The notes beneath the pieces were generated by a model. That model searched no databases. It was not told where the DNA came from and was given only the letters and a program-made list of their open reading frames with translations. This document shows, one piece after another, positions 1 through 11,800 of a stretch of DNA of 64,000 bases (positions are counted from its first letter, which is position 1; every line of letters starts with the position of its first letter). A program made the translations under genes and the position numbers. The stretch is taken from the NCBI RefSeq assembly GCF_030867145.1, contig NC_134433.1, forward strand, positions 9,313,216-9,377,215, written 5' to 3'. The stretch is from Opisthocomus hoazin. Lineage: Eukaryota > Chordata > Aves > Opisthocomiformes > Opisthocomidae.

Positions 1-2681
1 CTCAGCTGCAGCAGACTGGGCAATGGGGGAACAAGCCAGAGAGAATTCTGCAGTGCTTAAAAGCATAAATTAAAATCTGTTGTTATGTGTAACTTGCCTG
101 GCTTCCTCCTAAGTCTCGTTACAGTTCAAGGAAGTCAAGCTGGTTAATCGAAGACAGCAACGGCTGCCCAGACCCCTCCCTGCAATTCCCTTGTCCCTCC
201 CAGGCATCTGCCTCCTCCAGAAGCGGCTGCGTTTCCCCGCTTGCGCTTTCTCTGAGTTTGCCTCGGGCTGATGGAGACCCCCCAGACTCATCACCTCTTG
301 TGAAAATTCAAACTGTTAGAAGAGGATGTGGTTAGGGACCTTTTCTTTTTTTTTTTACCCTTCCTATGATAGGAACAACTACCCATTTAGTTGCAACTAC
401 CTGTCTGTTTGCAAAGGGGGGCTCTACTCTGCGTGAGCCTTGGCTGTAGGAGAGGACCTGGGCTGTTTCTGTTAGAGACGTGACAGTTCTGGTTTCTCAA
501 CTTGTTTTTTGTATCCTAACAAAAACAAGAGATATTTAAATCACAGCCAATTTTTTTCCCCTTACTGATCAAATTACACTGCAGATACACAGATACCAAT
601 ATTGTAGCAAAGGCAAAGTCTTCTAAATACTGAGAAACATTCATGGCGTCCAGGCCTCTGCTTCATACAGCTTTTTGCATCGCTGATGAGGACACACTCA
701 AGGTTACTTGATGCCAAACATTCCCATGCAGCACTTCTCTGGGTCTCTCAGGGTATATTTATCTTTGTTTTCGTGTCCTAACACCTCCAACCCTGATACA
801 TTTATCCTTGCAAAAAGTCCTCTGAGAGAAGGCAGTTCTGTTAATCACTACTGTACAGATTGGGAGTTACTGGATAAAAGGCTAAATTAATTTCTTGGGA
901 CATTTGTGGCTGTGCTGGGCTGCCAAGCACCAAATTAGCATCAGACCTGTGTTGGTCTCTGGGCCATTATGGCCACTGATTGTAATCACAGCAAGGGGAA
1001 ATGGCGCTTTTCCTAACGCTTAACACAGCACAAGAAAAATCAATGGTGGAGTTGAACAGGTTGAACTAATTGAACAGGTCTGATTAAAAAATTGTATATA
1101 TACACATACACAAAACACAGTTAATCTTTGAATACGCTGTGTTAACTCTTCACTAACCACATGCTCAGCAGCAATTTGCTCTGCAGCTTACTCTTTAAAG
1201 ACATACAAGTAGTAATGCTATAGTAAGAATGGCTCCGATAATACTCTTTTCTGCATTCACGCTGTTGAAATGGCTCTCCACATTTCAGCCTGGTGTATGT
1301 GACCAGGGCAGGGCTACCAGGAGTAACCCCACCCCAGTGCAGCCTGAATCAGCGTCTGCAACCCATGCTCACCGACTGGGGTGATCCTGATATGGGAACA
1401 AACTAATCCCAAGCTTCCCAGGCAACACTATGGCCAGAAGGGCAGCTACTACGTTGTATATAATATAAAGAAAAAGCAAGCAGGGATATTACACTACCCT
1501 GTTTATCATTGCTGCCTCTCTCTCAGGATGGTGTGTCTACAGTTCACCAAAAATAGTGACAATTTGGGTCAAAGATGGACTGGAAAATATTTGACTACTG
1601 CAGACTTAAGCAAATTATTTGCTTGACATGAAAGCAAGGCTGATCGGGCCTGACTGAGTTATCTCTGGGGCTCTGTATGAGGGAGGCAGAGAGAGAACCT
1701 GCTGTGCCAGAGGGCAGGTATTCCCTCCCCTCCCCCTTAGGACAGAATCAAGCACCCTTAGTCAAAGACAATTCCCCCCCCTTTTTTTTTATCGACACGA
1801 CAAACTGGACAGCACACATCCTTTGCAGTCGAGCAAGGAAAAAGTTTCTTAGCCACTATCTGGCAGGTAAAAAAACAGCAGCGCACTTTTTTAACAGTGA
1901 TGATAACTAACCCTTGTAACAACTTGCCAAAGGATGTAGTAGAGCTGTTACTACTAGACATTTTTCAAATTAAGAGGACGTTCTCCTCCTAAAGAAGTGT
2001 GTGTACACGTATGTATTCCAACTCAAAGAAGAATTCATTCGGGAGAGCCATACTGGATAATCAAACTGGTAAAGTCAGTGATCATAAAGTCGCAGACGAC
2101 CATTCCTGACCCTGCCTGCATTGTGCACAATACAGCTCAGCAGTGGACAAACCTGGCTGCTGTACCCCAGCTACACAAATCCACTATTGCATAGGAACAA
2201 GATCTTTGTAGCTTCCTACTAAGAGGTGGCTGCCCCAAGCACACCTCTAGGACACACCGTCTTTGTGTAGCACCCGGAGAGGTCTAGGCTAAAACTGACA
2301 ACGCGGCCATAGGAAAGGGCTGTCCAGGGCAGGAAACTTCCCGCATCAATATTTCCAACAGAGACTGGCCAGATACCAAGGCAAGCTGCAGGGCCCCACT
2401 GATCACGGGCTGCTGTGGTACAAGAGAAGGGCTGAGCCACAGAGCCCAGATTTGGCCTGTATGTGGCATTGGTGTGTCTGTGGCAGCACTTGTGTGACTG
2501 TGCCAACGAAAACCTGATTTATTGACAATTGGATGGAGTTAATGTTCAGCCAGTAACTTTGTATGTCAGTTAAACTTTAGACTTAGTTCAGAAAACATAT
2601 TGGCTAAGAGATTAACAGCACATGATAGGATCTTGGCAGCAACCTTCTCTCTACTCCTCAACCACAAAAACATCTTCAGAA
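1..2681. other. Upstream flank, no gene recognised
   Basis: This AT-rich flank has only short random frames. It holds one relic of a CR1 reverse-transcriptase tail (separate entry). No TATA box, CpG island or 5' UTR exon of the HSD3B-like gene could be fixed here, so the promoter is unlocated. Confidence 0.6.
1915..1985 (+). repeat. Relic of a CR1-type LINE 3' coding end
   Basis: Translation of 1918-1980 reads NNLPKDVVELLLLDIFQIKR. This aligns position by position with the tail of the intact CR1 in this window ([20 protein letters not shown] at about 14.0 kb). It is a short, degraded piece; its ends are not defined. Confidence 0.5.
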
Positions 2682-2829
2682 ATGGATAGAGCCTGGGTCT
2701 ACCTGGTGACAGGAGGATGTGGTTTCATTGGGGAGAAGATCGTAGAGCTCCTGTCTCAACAAGACTACATCAAAGAAGTCAGAGTTTTTGATTCAGTAGC
2801 AAGAGAAGAAGTAGAAAAATTCACAACAG
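2682..2829 (+). CDS. HSD3B-like exon 1 (residues 1-49 plus one base)
   Basis: The start ATG has a good context (purine at -3, G at +4). It begins [17 protein letters not shown], placing the nucleotide-binding motif where the family has it. An in-frame ATG at 2622 would add 20 residues, but these lack family resemblance, so 2682 is preferred. The exon ends ACAG|gtaaga, a strong donor, and the intron is phase 1. Any untranslated 5' exon upstream could not be placed. Confidence 0.88.
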
Positions 2830-5800
2830 GTAAGAAAAGGGCATCATCTTCTATTTAGCTGCCATAACGCTCTCTTTCAAGACAGCTGGTATTATGTTGG
2901 AGATGCCACAGTTACAGGCACGGTGTAGGAACCTGGATTAAACAGACTGTATGAAGAATAACTTCCAGCTCAGAGAGTTTTGTCAGCATAGGACTAAATC
3001 AAAGCAAGAAGATCCATAGTGTGTAACCCCAGGAAATAGATCACAGGGAGGATCTAAGTCCCCACTCAGGAATCAGTTGCAAGGAGCAACGTGCACACCT
3101 AGTACCTGACGTGGGAACTTGGCTAACCCAGTTGCTTCTGCTCAACCAGTCTAACAGCAAAGGGACAAAACAACTATGCTCCTGAACTGCTCCAACCACT
3201 TACCAATTCTGAGAAAAATAACCAAAACCCCCGACAATAATAGAATCAAGCTCAGCATCTGCTGCAGAGATTGTGAAATAAATTGCAAGAAAGAATTGTG
3301 AAAATATTGTGAAATAAATTGCAGAAATAATGGAGAGAAACCTATAGTAGCCTTACTGTGCTGTGCATGAAAAAGAAAGAGGTGAAGCTCAAAGATATTA
3401 AATGGATTCATTTGTTCATCTTCTGAAGGCTGCCTTCTGATGTCTCACCAGGGTTGATTACAGTGAGATATGTTGGGGACCTGTTTTACCAGATTTGAGA
3501 ACACCCACCCCAAACAAGCCAAAGCAGCTCCCCGTGCTCTGCGGGTTAATGGCAGGCTAGGACTCCCTCTCTCCGACTGCCCAAACCTTCAGCCTGCTTC
3601 GAATGAGAGAGGCAAAAATGATAAGGGAGATCCCATCTGTTAGGAGATGTCTTACAGCAAGTCAAAAGGCTCCCAGGGGAATATCACTATCAGAAACCCT
3701 CCCTCGGCAGATGAACTCACCAGACTGGTTTCCCCAGGCTTCACTACCCAATTGCCTCAAAAGCACCCATAATTGAAAAAAAAATAGATGTTTAAACCTT
3801 AAGGAGCTGCCCTAATGCCTGCTGCAGGAGAGGTCCGTGGCCTACCCACAGCAAACCACGGGAAATGAGGCAGCAGCAGCCCTGAGGGGCCATCCCAACC
3901 CCCACTGCTTTCACCCCAAGGCAGAACCAGCTGGCCCGACCTTCCTGACAGGCGGTTTGCTATCCCGTCCCTGGGGCAGCCAATTTCTGCGCCGTCAGGC
4001 CATCACTGCCGGTGCGGTCTAATCTCCAATTTAAGTCCTTGATTCCTCATCTAACTTTACTGATAGCATAGGTTAATACCGTCATTTTTTTACATGAAAC
4101 TTCATGATTTGAAAGCCACCACCCCTTTCCACCCCATGCTGTTTTCTCCTTTAGGGTAAAACGCCTCTCTTCCGCTCCTCTCTCCTCCGCAGCTCACGCC
4201 TTCTGCAGCCGCCGCGTTTGCGTTGCTTGCTTCTGGAAGAGGGGCACCGAGGGCAGGACAGAGAGGCCAGCTGTGGCCTTCCCACTGCTGAGTAAAGCTG
4301 ATAGATTTATTTCTTCTGTCCTGCAAACTATTCTCATATTCGTACCTGTCAGCACAATTATGCCTTTTTTCACTTTCGCAAGACCCTGCTGAGCTGTCCT
4401 GGCCCAGCTTAATTCTTTCATGAAGACCTGCTTGCTGCCTCTTCTCTACTAAGACAAACATCTTCTCTTGGCCCCTATCAAATGTCACCTCTTTTTTTTT
4501 TCCCCAGACTCTATTAGTTAACATTCAGCTTATACTCTAATCCTCCAGCATACTTTGAGTCCCTCCCAGTCTGAAGTTATCTGCTGATTTAGTGAACAAA
4601 CCTGCCAGATTCTTGTTGAAAACAATAAAAAAAGACTCAAATACAGCAAGAAGTCCTGGAGAGCCCCAGGGCAGCCACCTACCACAGCTGACAATTCCCT
4701 GGGAACTGTAATTCAGCCAGCTTTGGGCTCACCCTAATGTGGCTTACTTGGACCGTGTTTTACTGAGCGGCTTAAGCGAACGACACAGAGTTTCCAAAGC
4801 CCTTCTAAAAATCAAGACAGATGACATCGACCCGTTCCACAATATCCATACAGCCTGTTAACTTGTCATAAGAACAAAGGAGATCTATCTGACTTGATTT
4901 GTTCTTGACAAATCCATGTCAGCTGCTTCTATTCTCTGTATCACCCCACAGGTGCTCACACACATGCTGTTGAAGTGCATGTTCCTGCGCTTCCTGGGGT
5001 TGAGATCAAGTTGTTCTGTAATTTCCTGGCTCTTCTTTAGCTCCTGTCTAAGCACAGGTGTTTCATCTGCTCTACTGCAGTCTTCCAGTGACTCCTCCAA
5101 AATCTCTCCAAAGTAGCTGATAATGCAATAAAGCTGCAGTGACATCCGTCACCTCTTCAGTAGCCTCAGGTAAAGCTCATCAGGCCTTACCAATTTGAAA
5201 ATTTCTCCTAGTTGCCCCGTATCCTCCCTGGTTTTGGCTGAGCTCTCATCATTCTCTTGCTGGGCTTAATTGCACCAGCTGCCTTAAGACAGGTGATGCG
5301 AAAGAGGCTATTTAACCCTTCAACCTGACTAGTTATTGGCTTTCCATCACCACCAAGCAGCAGCAAAATCCCCCCACCATGAGACAGCCGAGACCCTGCT
5401 CCATCTTTCAGCACTGGCAAAGACTTTCAGCGGGAGCATCCTCCTCTGTGCTCCGGTCCTCCAGGCAAGTGTATTACCTCTGCTATGTGGGCAATGCCTT
5501 CCTTCTGCTCTATTCTTCCTGACTCAACTCTGTGCTTTAGTATTAAGCTAATTTAATATTAAAACTCCTATGAGCTAGGCCACCAACTCTTGGTTATGCT
5601 AATTATGCAATCAGCTTGACCCTTCTGTAAAACTTCTGCCTCTTCCTGTATGCCATGCTGCTTAGCAAATGCTCAGCCAGCTGACCTACTGTCTTGGATT
5701 TTGTCTCTCCTTTAAGTTCATGAGGAACAACGCTGTTCTTTCATCACTTTATCCTGATAGCTGTTCACTAAGGGTTTCCACGTGTAACGCTTCCATGGCT

Positions 5801-8800
5801 GGAGTCACAGACTCTTCCCTGAGCTGCTCCTGTGCATGGTCCTTCAGAAATCATTACCCTGATCCTGGGCTGCATGATACTCTCCAGAAAGCTGCCAGCA
5901 CAGAGCAGAGGAGACATGTCCCTCCCAAAGCGGTCCTGCAACTACAGCTGCTGGCTGGCATTACAAAAGCCCCAAGGAGTATGGGTTCCTAACCCCAGCT
6001 TCTTGCTGGCCTAGTCCCAAACACAGGGAAGGGAAAAAGGGAAAAATCCCACTTAAATGTTACAACACCTTCTCAAAGCAAGAAAATTAGCAGTAGATGC
6101 TAACAGCAGCCATGTATGGAACAGGTATTTTGAGGGGGGGAAAAGGAGATGGGGGGGGGGAACAAAAAAACCCCTTCTGAATGGCTTAAAGGAAGGAATT
6201 TCCTATGAAATTTCTTAACCTGCTACATTATTTTCCCTGCCCATCTATAGCATTTGCCATTTTTACAAAGCTCTGTGCAATACCCCTTGAATTTGTCTGG
6301 TGTAAGCTCTAAAAATCTTCTGTCTTAAGGAAATTGTCTGATACAGCTTTGCTCAGTCACATGTACTGGAGCAACCAGCTGCAGCTCTGGGCCTGCAGTC
6401 TCCTGGTCTTGCTCAGTGCTACCCTTGCATGCATGCTAGAGATTTGCAGAGACAGCCACAGTTATTCTGAACCACAGTTTGTACCAACTGGCAAAATGCT
6501 GTGCTGAATCAAACCAGATGTAGATCTGCCTTCTTGGCGTTCAAAAATAAGGGTACATTTTCCCCTGGTGTGATGTATTCAAACGGCATAGCTGTTAGTT
6601 AGTGTGCTTCAGCTTGCCCTGCAGAGAGGAAAGCTTTCCAAGCAGGATCGTCACTCTGCAGGAAGAAGAGGATGCTGATTTGTATTTTCCCCACCCACCT
6701 GCATTTATGGTTATATTATTTTTCTCCAGCTACCACTCGTGTGACAGTGATGAAAGGAGACATTCGAGACTACAATCTGCTCCTTGCTGCCATGCGGGGA
6801 GTTCACGTGGTTATTCACACAGCTGCTGTTGTGGACTACAGAAACACTGTGCCCTTCCGGGAAATGAGAGCTGTCAACGTTGGGGGTAAGCTCTTTAAAA
6901 TAAGCAGTTAAATGCAGCCTTAAATTCACTTGCCTTGGTGTAGTCATACAAGAGGCTACAATGGACATATCCTCTCTGATTTAGTGCTTCATTGTCCCCC
7001 GAATTTCCCACTCACCACTGCTGTGGAATGAGCAAGGTGCCTGGAACCTTTCCTTTCGAGCTGGCAAGTTTCTGCCTTTGTCCCCCTGTCCTTGCTCAGG
7101 GCAGGCCATGCTGCTCCTCCCCAGAGCTAAAGCTTCATTTTAGGGAGTCAAATCTGGACCCAGTTACTACATAGTTATTCTGGTCAAGGGTAAAACTTTC
7201 ACCAATAGTACTGATGTGATTCAGAACGTGCCTATAGTAGTAAGAAACTGTTTAGTATGTGACAAGGACAACAATTAAAAGTTAACTCCTGTTCTAGATA
7301 GCTCATAGATTTCCCAGGGAGAAAAACCTACACTATAGACCAGCGCAAGGCTATACCATGCTACTAAGGGAGTGATGTGACTTTAGTTATAGTCAGAGCT
7401 CACTACATGTCCACAAGCCATGCACAGCTGAGAGCTCCACAACACTTTCTCCCTATTACCATGAGCCGATTTCATGTTAGGTGCAAGATCTGCTTAAAGA
7501 AAATTTGTTCATAAATCTAGGAAATAAGCACAGGCTATAAAACTAATGAAATCCCTATTACAGCAGCAATTCCAAGGGCACCTCAGGCTGTTAGCTCCTA
7601 CAATAGTTGTTAACCACAAGGAAGGAATTTCATATTTTTTTTAATATATATCTCTCTCTCAAACTTGGTTACTGCTTAGGGCTTCTACTATTTGCTGATG
7701 CATTCAAGGGCAACATTTAAATTCCATCCTTCTTTTCATTGCGGTAGTTGTTTCCAAAACCAGATGCTTTTAAGAGCCTGTATGGTGAATGTGTACTGAG
7801 AATATTCAGAGCCTGAGGGTTCCTGCTGCCTTTTAATGGCTTTGTGAGATCTTCCTCTTCACTGTCTGCTTGCTGGGAGCAAGGTACTTTAGTGCAGTGA
7901 GGTTTCTACAGATAGCAGCAAACACTGGGCAACTCCTCTATTCAGCAAGCCAAACCTCTTGCAGATGTTTGCGACATTCCCAGAAAACGCCGCACGCAAA
8001 GTTTTTTCCAGTGTGACTGGTGACCGAGTGCCTCTTTGAGGAGCACAGTTTGAGATGTGCTAACAGGAGCCTTATTTTCAGCGACAAACTGTTCTGCGTT
8101 TCTGTCTCCCCTGGGATGGCTTCGTGTAGACCTCCCTAAAATGAGGCTGCTGCCCTCACTAGGATTTCTCAAAATCTTGGATTGAGAGATTAAAGTTTTC
8201 TACTAAAATCATAGCAGGTAAAAGGATAAAAATGAACTGTATTTGATACCTGCTGCAGACTTTATGGGAAAAAAAAATAGGGTCAGGAGAGGTCAACTAT
8301 ATAACCCTCTAGCTGGCTCCTCTGTGTAACTCGGGCCGCAGAAATTCATCCAATTACTGCCTTAAGACCAACAGTTTGACTAAATTGAACTATGCCTTTT
8401 AAAAGATTTTGTCTGCCTAGAATTAAGGACTGCAAGTTAATGGGCTATCTGTCATGTCTTTCATGAAGCAAGCCATAACAATGCTGAGGAGTATTAGTGT
8501 GGCTACGGTTAATCACCATTTCTGGCAAAAATTTACATCTTTCTGCTGCTTTGATTCTCTCCTCTGTTTCAGCCGCTGGCTGCTGAATCCTGTTATATTC
8601 TTGTTGACTAGATTGAAGAGCCCTCTTCTACAAGAATTGTTTTTTCCATTTAGTCACTTAAAGACTTTTTAATCTGCTTTTTGTTAAGCTGAATGGATTT
8701 TAACTTGGCTGTTTCCAGGGATGTTTTGCAACAGGGGTTCTCAGTTAGCATTGTGATAGGCTCATGGAGAAGTACACTGATTCTTTTCTACCAGGTCTTC

Positions 8801-11800
8801 TGAAGTTACCTCAAACTTAGGATTTCCTTGATGATTTCAAATTATGCCCTTAACAACAAAGAGAACAGAGAAATAACAAGCCCTTCTCATGCAAGATCTG
8901 CAGCAAGGCTCAAGGGCAGAGCCTGATTAGCCAGGTATAAATAGTATGGAGATTTCCGGAAACCAACCCTGTGAGCAGCTTCCTTTAAGATCTGCCTTAT
9001 CAGATTTGAAGGCCCTTGGTATGCAGCCATGGTTATGCTGTTGTATTGAGGTTCTCATAGAATCAACTTGAATCAAAATCATGATGAATGCAAAAACCAT
9101 CCCAGGAAAAGTCATAAATCATTTAAACCCAACCCCTCCCCTCAACCTCCAGAAACCATCCTACCAAAATTCCCATGCACTCACCCACGAGTTCAGCCAG
9201 AACAATCCTTCTTAAACCAAACCATGCTTCAGATTCACCCGGATTTTATGTGGACTTGTAAACTACCCCCACTATTTTATTTAAAATTGTGCAGCTACCA
9301 GGAGTCTGTTGCAATGATTTTCACCCTGTAGTCATCCTGCAGAACTTCTAGAGAGCAATATATGCAACTGAAACACCAATCCTTTTGCCAGAAGGCTGCA
9401 GTTCACCATTTGACAGTCTGCCCATGAATCAAAAAAGATGGAAAACATGGAGTGTTGCTCTGCCAAGCTGTGCTAGCAGCTATTAAGCCCAAGTTAAGTC
9501 AGTTGTCAATAGCCACACAGCTTAAGCTACATTATAGCTATAGATGTAACTGGTACTCTTGTGTTATAAACCATCCATGCCCTTGCAAACGTATCTGAGG
9601 AACTGGAGCCTTGACCTGTGGCTTTACATTTTTTCAGCTATTAAAAAGATGGATCTGTTCCGAGTCAGAATCCCAAGCCTGGAAACTTTGTTTGATTTGC
9701 ACGACAGGAATTAAGGCAACTAATGTTTCTCCCTCCTAACTTGCCCCACAGGTACGGAAAATGTGTTAAGGGCCTGCTGTGTCCTGAACATCCCGTATGT
9801 TGTCTACACAAGCTCCATTGCTGCGGTGGGACCCAATACATCACACGAGCCCTTGCTCAGGTAAGGCTAAGCAAATCTCCATCACTCCAGAATTCTGGTT
9901 AAACAGCAAAGAAACTGCAACCAGATGGAGATTTTTGCTGTGGCTACAAAGGAGAAGATGTGTTCCCCTTCCTGGCAATTCCTCTTCTCTTTCCCGCAAA
10001 TCCTTTGTTGCTTTTCACTTTCAGGATCCACACCTCCTCCCAACCTAAACTTCACCAGTAGTGGATACCACTGATTGAAAGAGTTGGTAGAGATGTATGG
10101 ATGTCTCTGATATCTACAGCCCTGCTCCTCTAAGCCCTAAAATCAATTTCAGATAAGATGTCAGATACTTAAGGTTTCTGATATGGTCAAGTTGTATCCT
10201 GCTGTTGGGTCAGAGTTTGTACTCTCCCCTCACACTAAGTCAATCCAAAGGGTAGGTTATGCTCTACTGTTACCAACCCACTTTCCCTCCTCTTTTCAGC
10301 TCCATAGTGAAATGCTAGCAAGCCAGTACCCAGCTCTTATTATCAAGTGTGGTCAAATGTATACAGACTATTTTCGCACTGTCTCAGAAGAAAGTTAGCT
10401 GGCCACATGGTCTTAGGAGACAGATGCATTTGGTGGGAAGTTGCCTGCAGTATTCACGTGTAGTTACACTTCTCTGTGACCTGGATCTGGCCTGTAAATT
10501 GCACCCTTTTACCCCTCACAACCCTTTTTCCTGGCAATATGCTTATGAGGGGTAACTCCTGGACTTTACACTTTTGGGCATTATGCTCAACCCATCTCTT
10601 CTGTATGTGGCTCCTATGACACTGACCCACAGGCTCAGAAGCAGAGATTCCAAAAAAGCTGATATTTGGAGCAATACAAAGACAGTGGTCAAAATTGTGA
10701 TTTGGAGGGGTTTCTTGCTTACAGATCTTTAATATCCAGAAATGACTTTCACAATCAGCTGACACTTCTGCTCAGGACTCAGCATGTGGATGCCTTTTGT
10801 ATTCATGGGGCAACAGTACTTGCATCCTGAGAACTGGGCTGATATATCTGAAGAGCAGGAGCTGAAGTTTTAGGTTAAATTTGAAGTCACCTAGAGATAA
10901 CTGCAGTCTGATACGTACTTGTAAGGCTAGTTGCTGATTTCAAGCATGGCTGTAACAGCAAAGACTGCTCAAACCATGGAAACTTGTGTGCAAGGGGAAC
11001 TGGCTCAAAGTCAAGTTTTGTCTCTACAGGCAGCCAGTCTAGACACAGCTGCTTCAGTCATTTGGCTCTAGAAATTAGAAAAGGCTGCTTAAGACATAAC
11101 TTAAAAAGACCTGCAAGCCTAAATTTCATACTCACTAGTAACCTAAGGCATAATCTGGTTTTGAAAAATGTTTAAGCACCCAAATCTGTAGAATAAATGT
11201 TTGGCTTATGAAAAAAAATCCATGAGAGCAACAAACCTCAATCCACTTGGGACCGTGAGCATTAGAGGCTCTGGGTCCCTGAAAAACTCTGGAATTTGGT
11301 TATTAGCATACCTAAATAATTTCAAAAAAATAATGTAGATACAGGCACATCCTTGTTAGTATTTTAGTCCTGTGAGTTAAGACATAGATGTGAATAGACC
11401 CCAAATCTTGCCTGAGAGGACAGTCCTTTGTCTTGCAATGATGGCACCAACGGGTGTAAGCAAAAACCCATCTGAGCTGATGCTCAGAGCTACACATGAA
11501 CATCCTCTCCCAGCCAACTCCCAATGCTTCCCCACCATAAATGCAAACAAAAACACCACCTAGAGCCTTTAACTTATTTTGCAGAACACACTCAGGTTCT
11601 CCTGTGATGCTGAGAGAAAGTCTGAGTGGTCGGTCCCCATTCTCCAATGATTTTGATTTTAAACTAAGGTAACTGCAGAATGAGAGAAGGGTCAGACCCC
11701 CAGTAAAAGATTACACCACTTGTCACAGTAGGGAGCCCAGTGATGACTGGAAGGCAATGTAATACAGCTCTATTTTCCTGACAAAGCACAGGTGATGTGG

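Larger units (their letters stand above)
2830..6729 (+). other. Intron 1 of the HSD3B-like gene
   Basis: The intron is 3.9 kb with GT/AG borders. It contains a 36-bp tandem duplication (3.27 kb), an ancient antisense LINE relic (4.56-5.33 kb) and two long G runs (6.13-6.16 kb). A moderately GC- and CpG-rich patch lies around 3.95-4.25 kb. No internal gene is supported. Confidence 0.8.

Noticed and set aside
1997..2194. Short frame with QRRIHSGEPY, resembling a zinc-finger linker
   Set aside because: There is no C2H2 finger before or after it, no Cys pair in the right place, and only one linker-like word. It is a chance match.
2622..2681. Upstream in-frame ATG that would extend the HSD3B-like N-terminus by 20 residues
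   Set aside because: The family starts only a few residues before the TGxxGxxG motif, and the extra residues show no family pattern. ATG 2682 has a better context and placement.
4102..4524. 140-codon minus-strand frame
   Set aside because: Composition looks random. It runs through a CpG/GC patch and into sequence next to the ancient LINE relic, and no domain was recognised.
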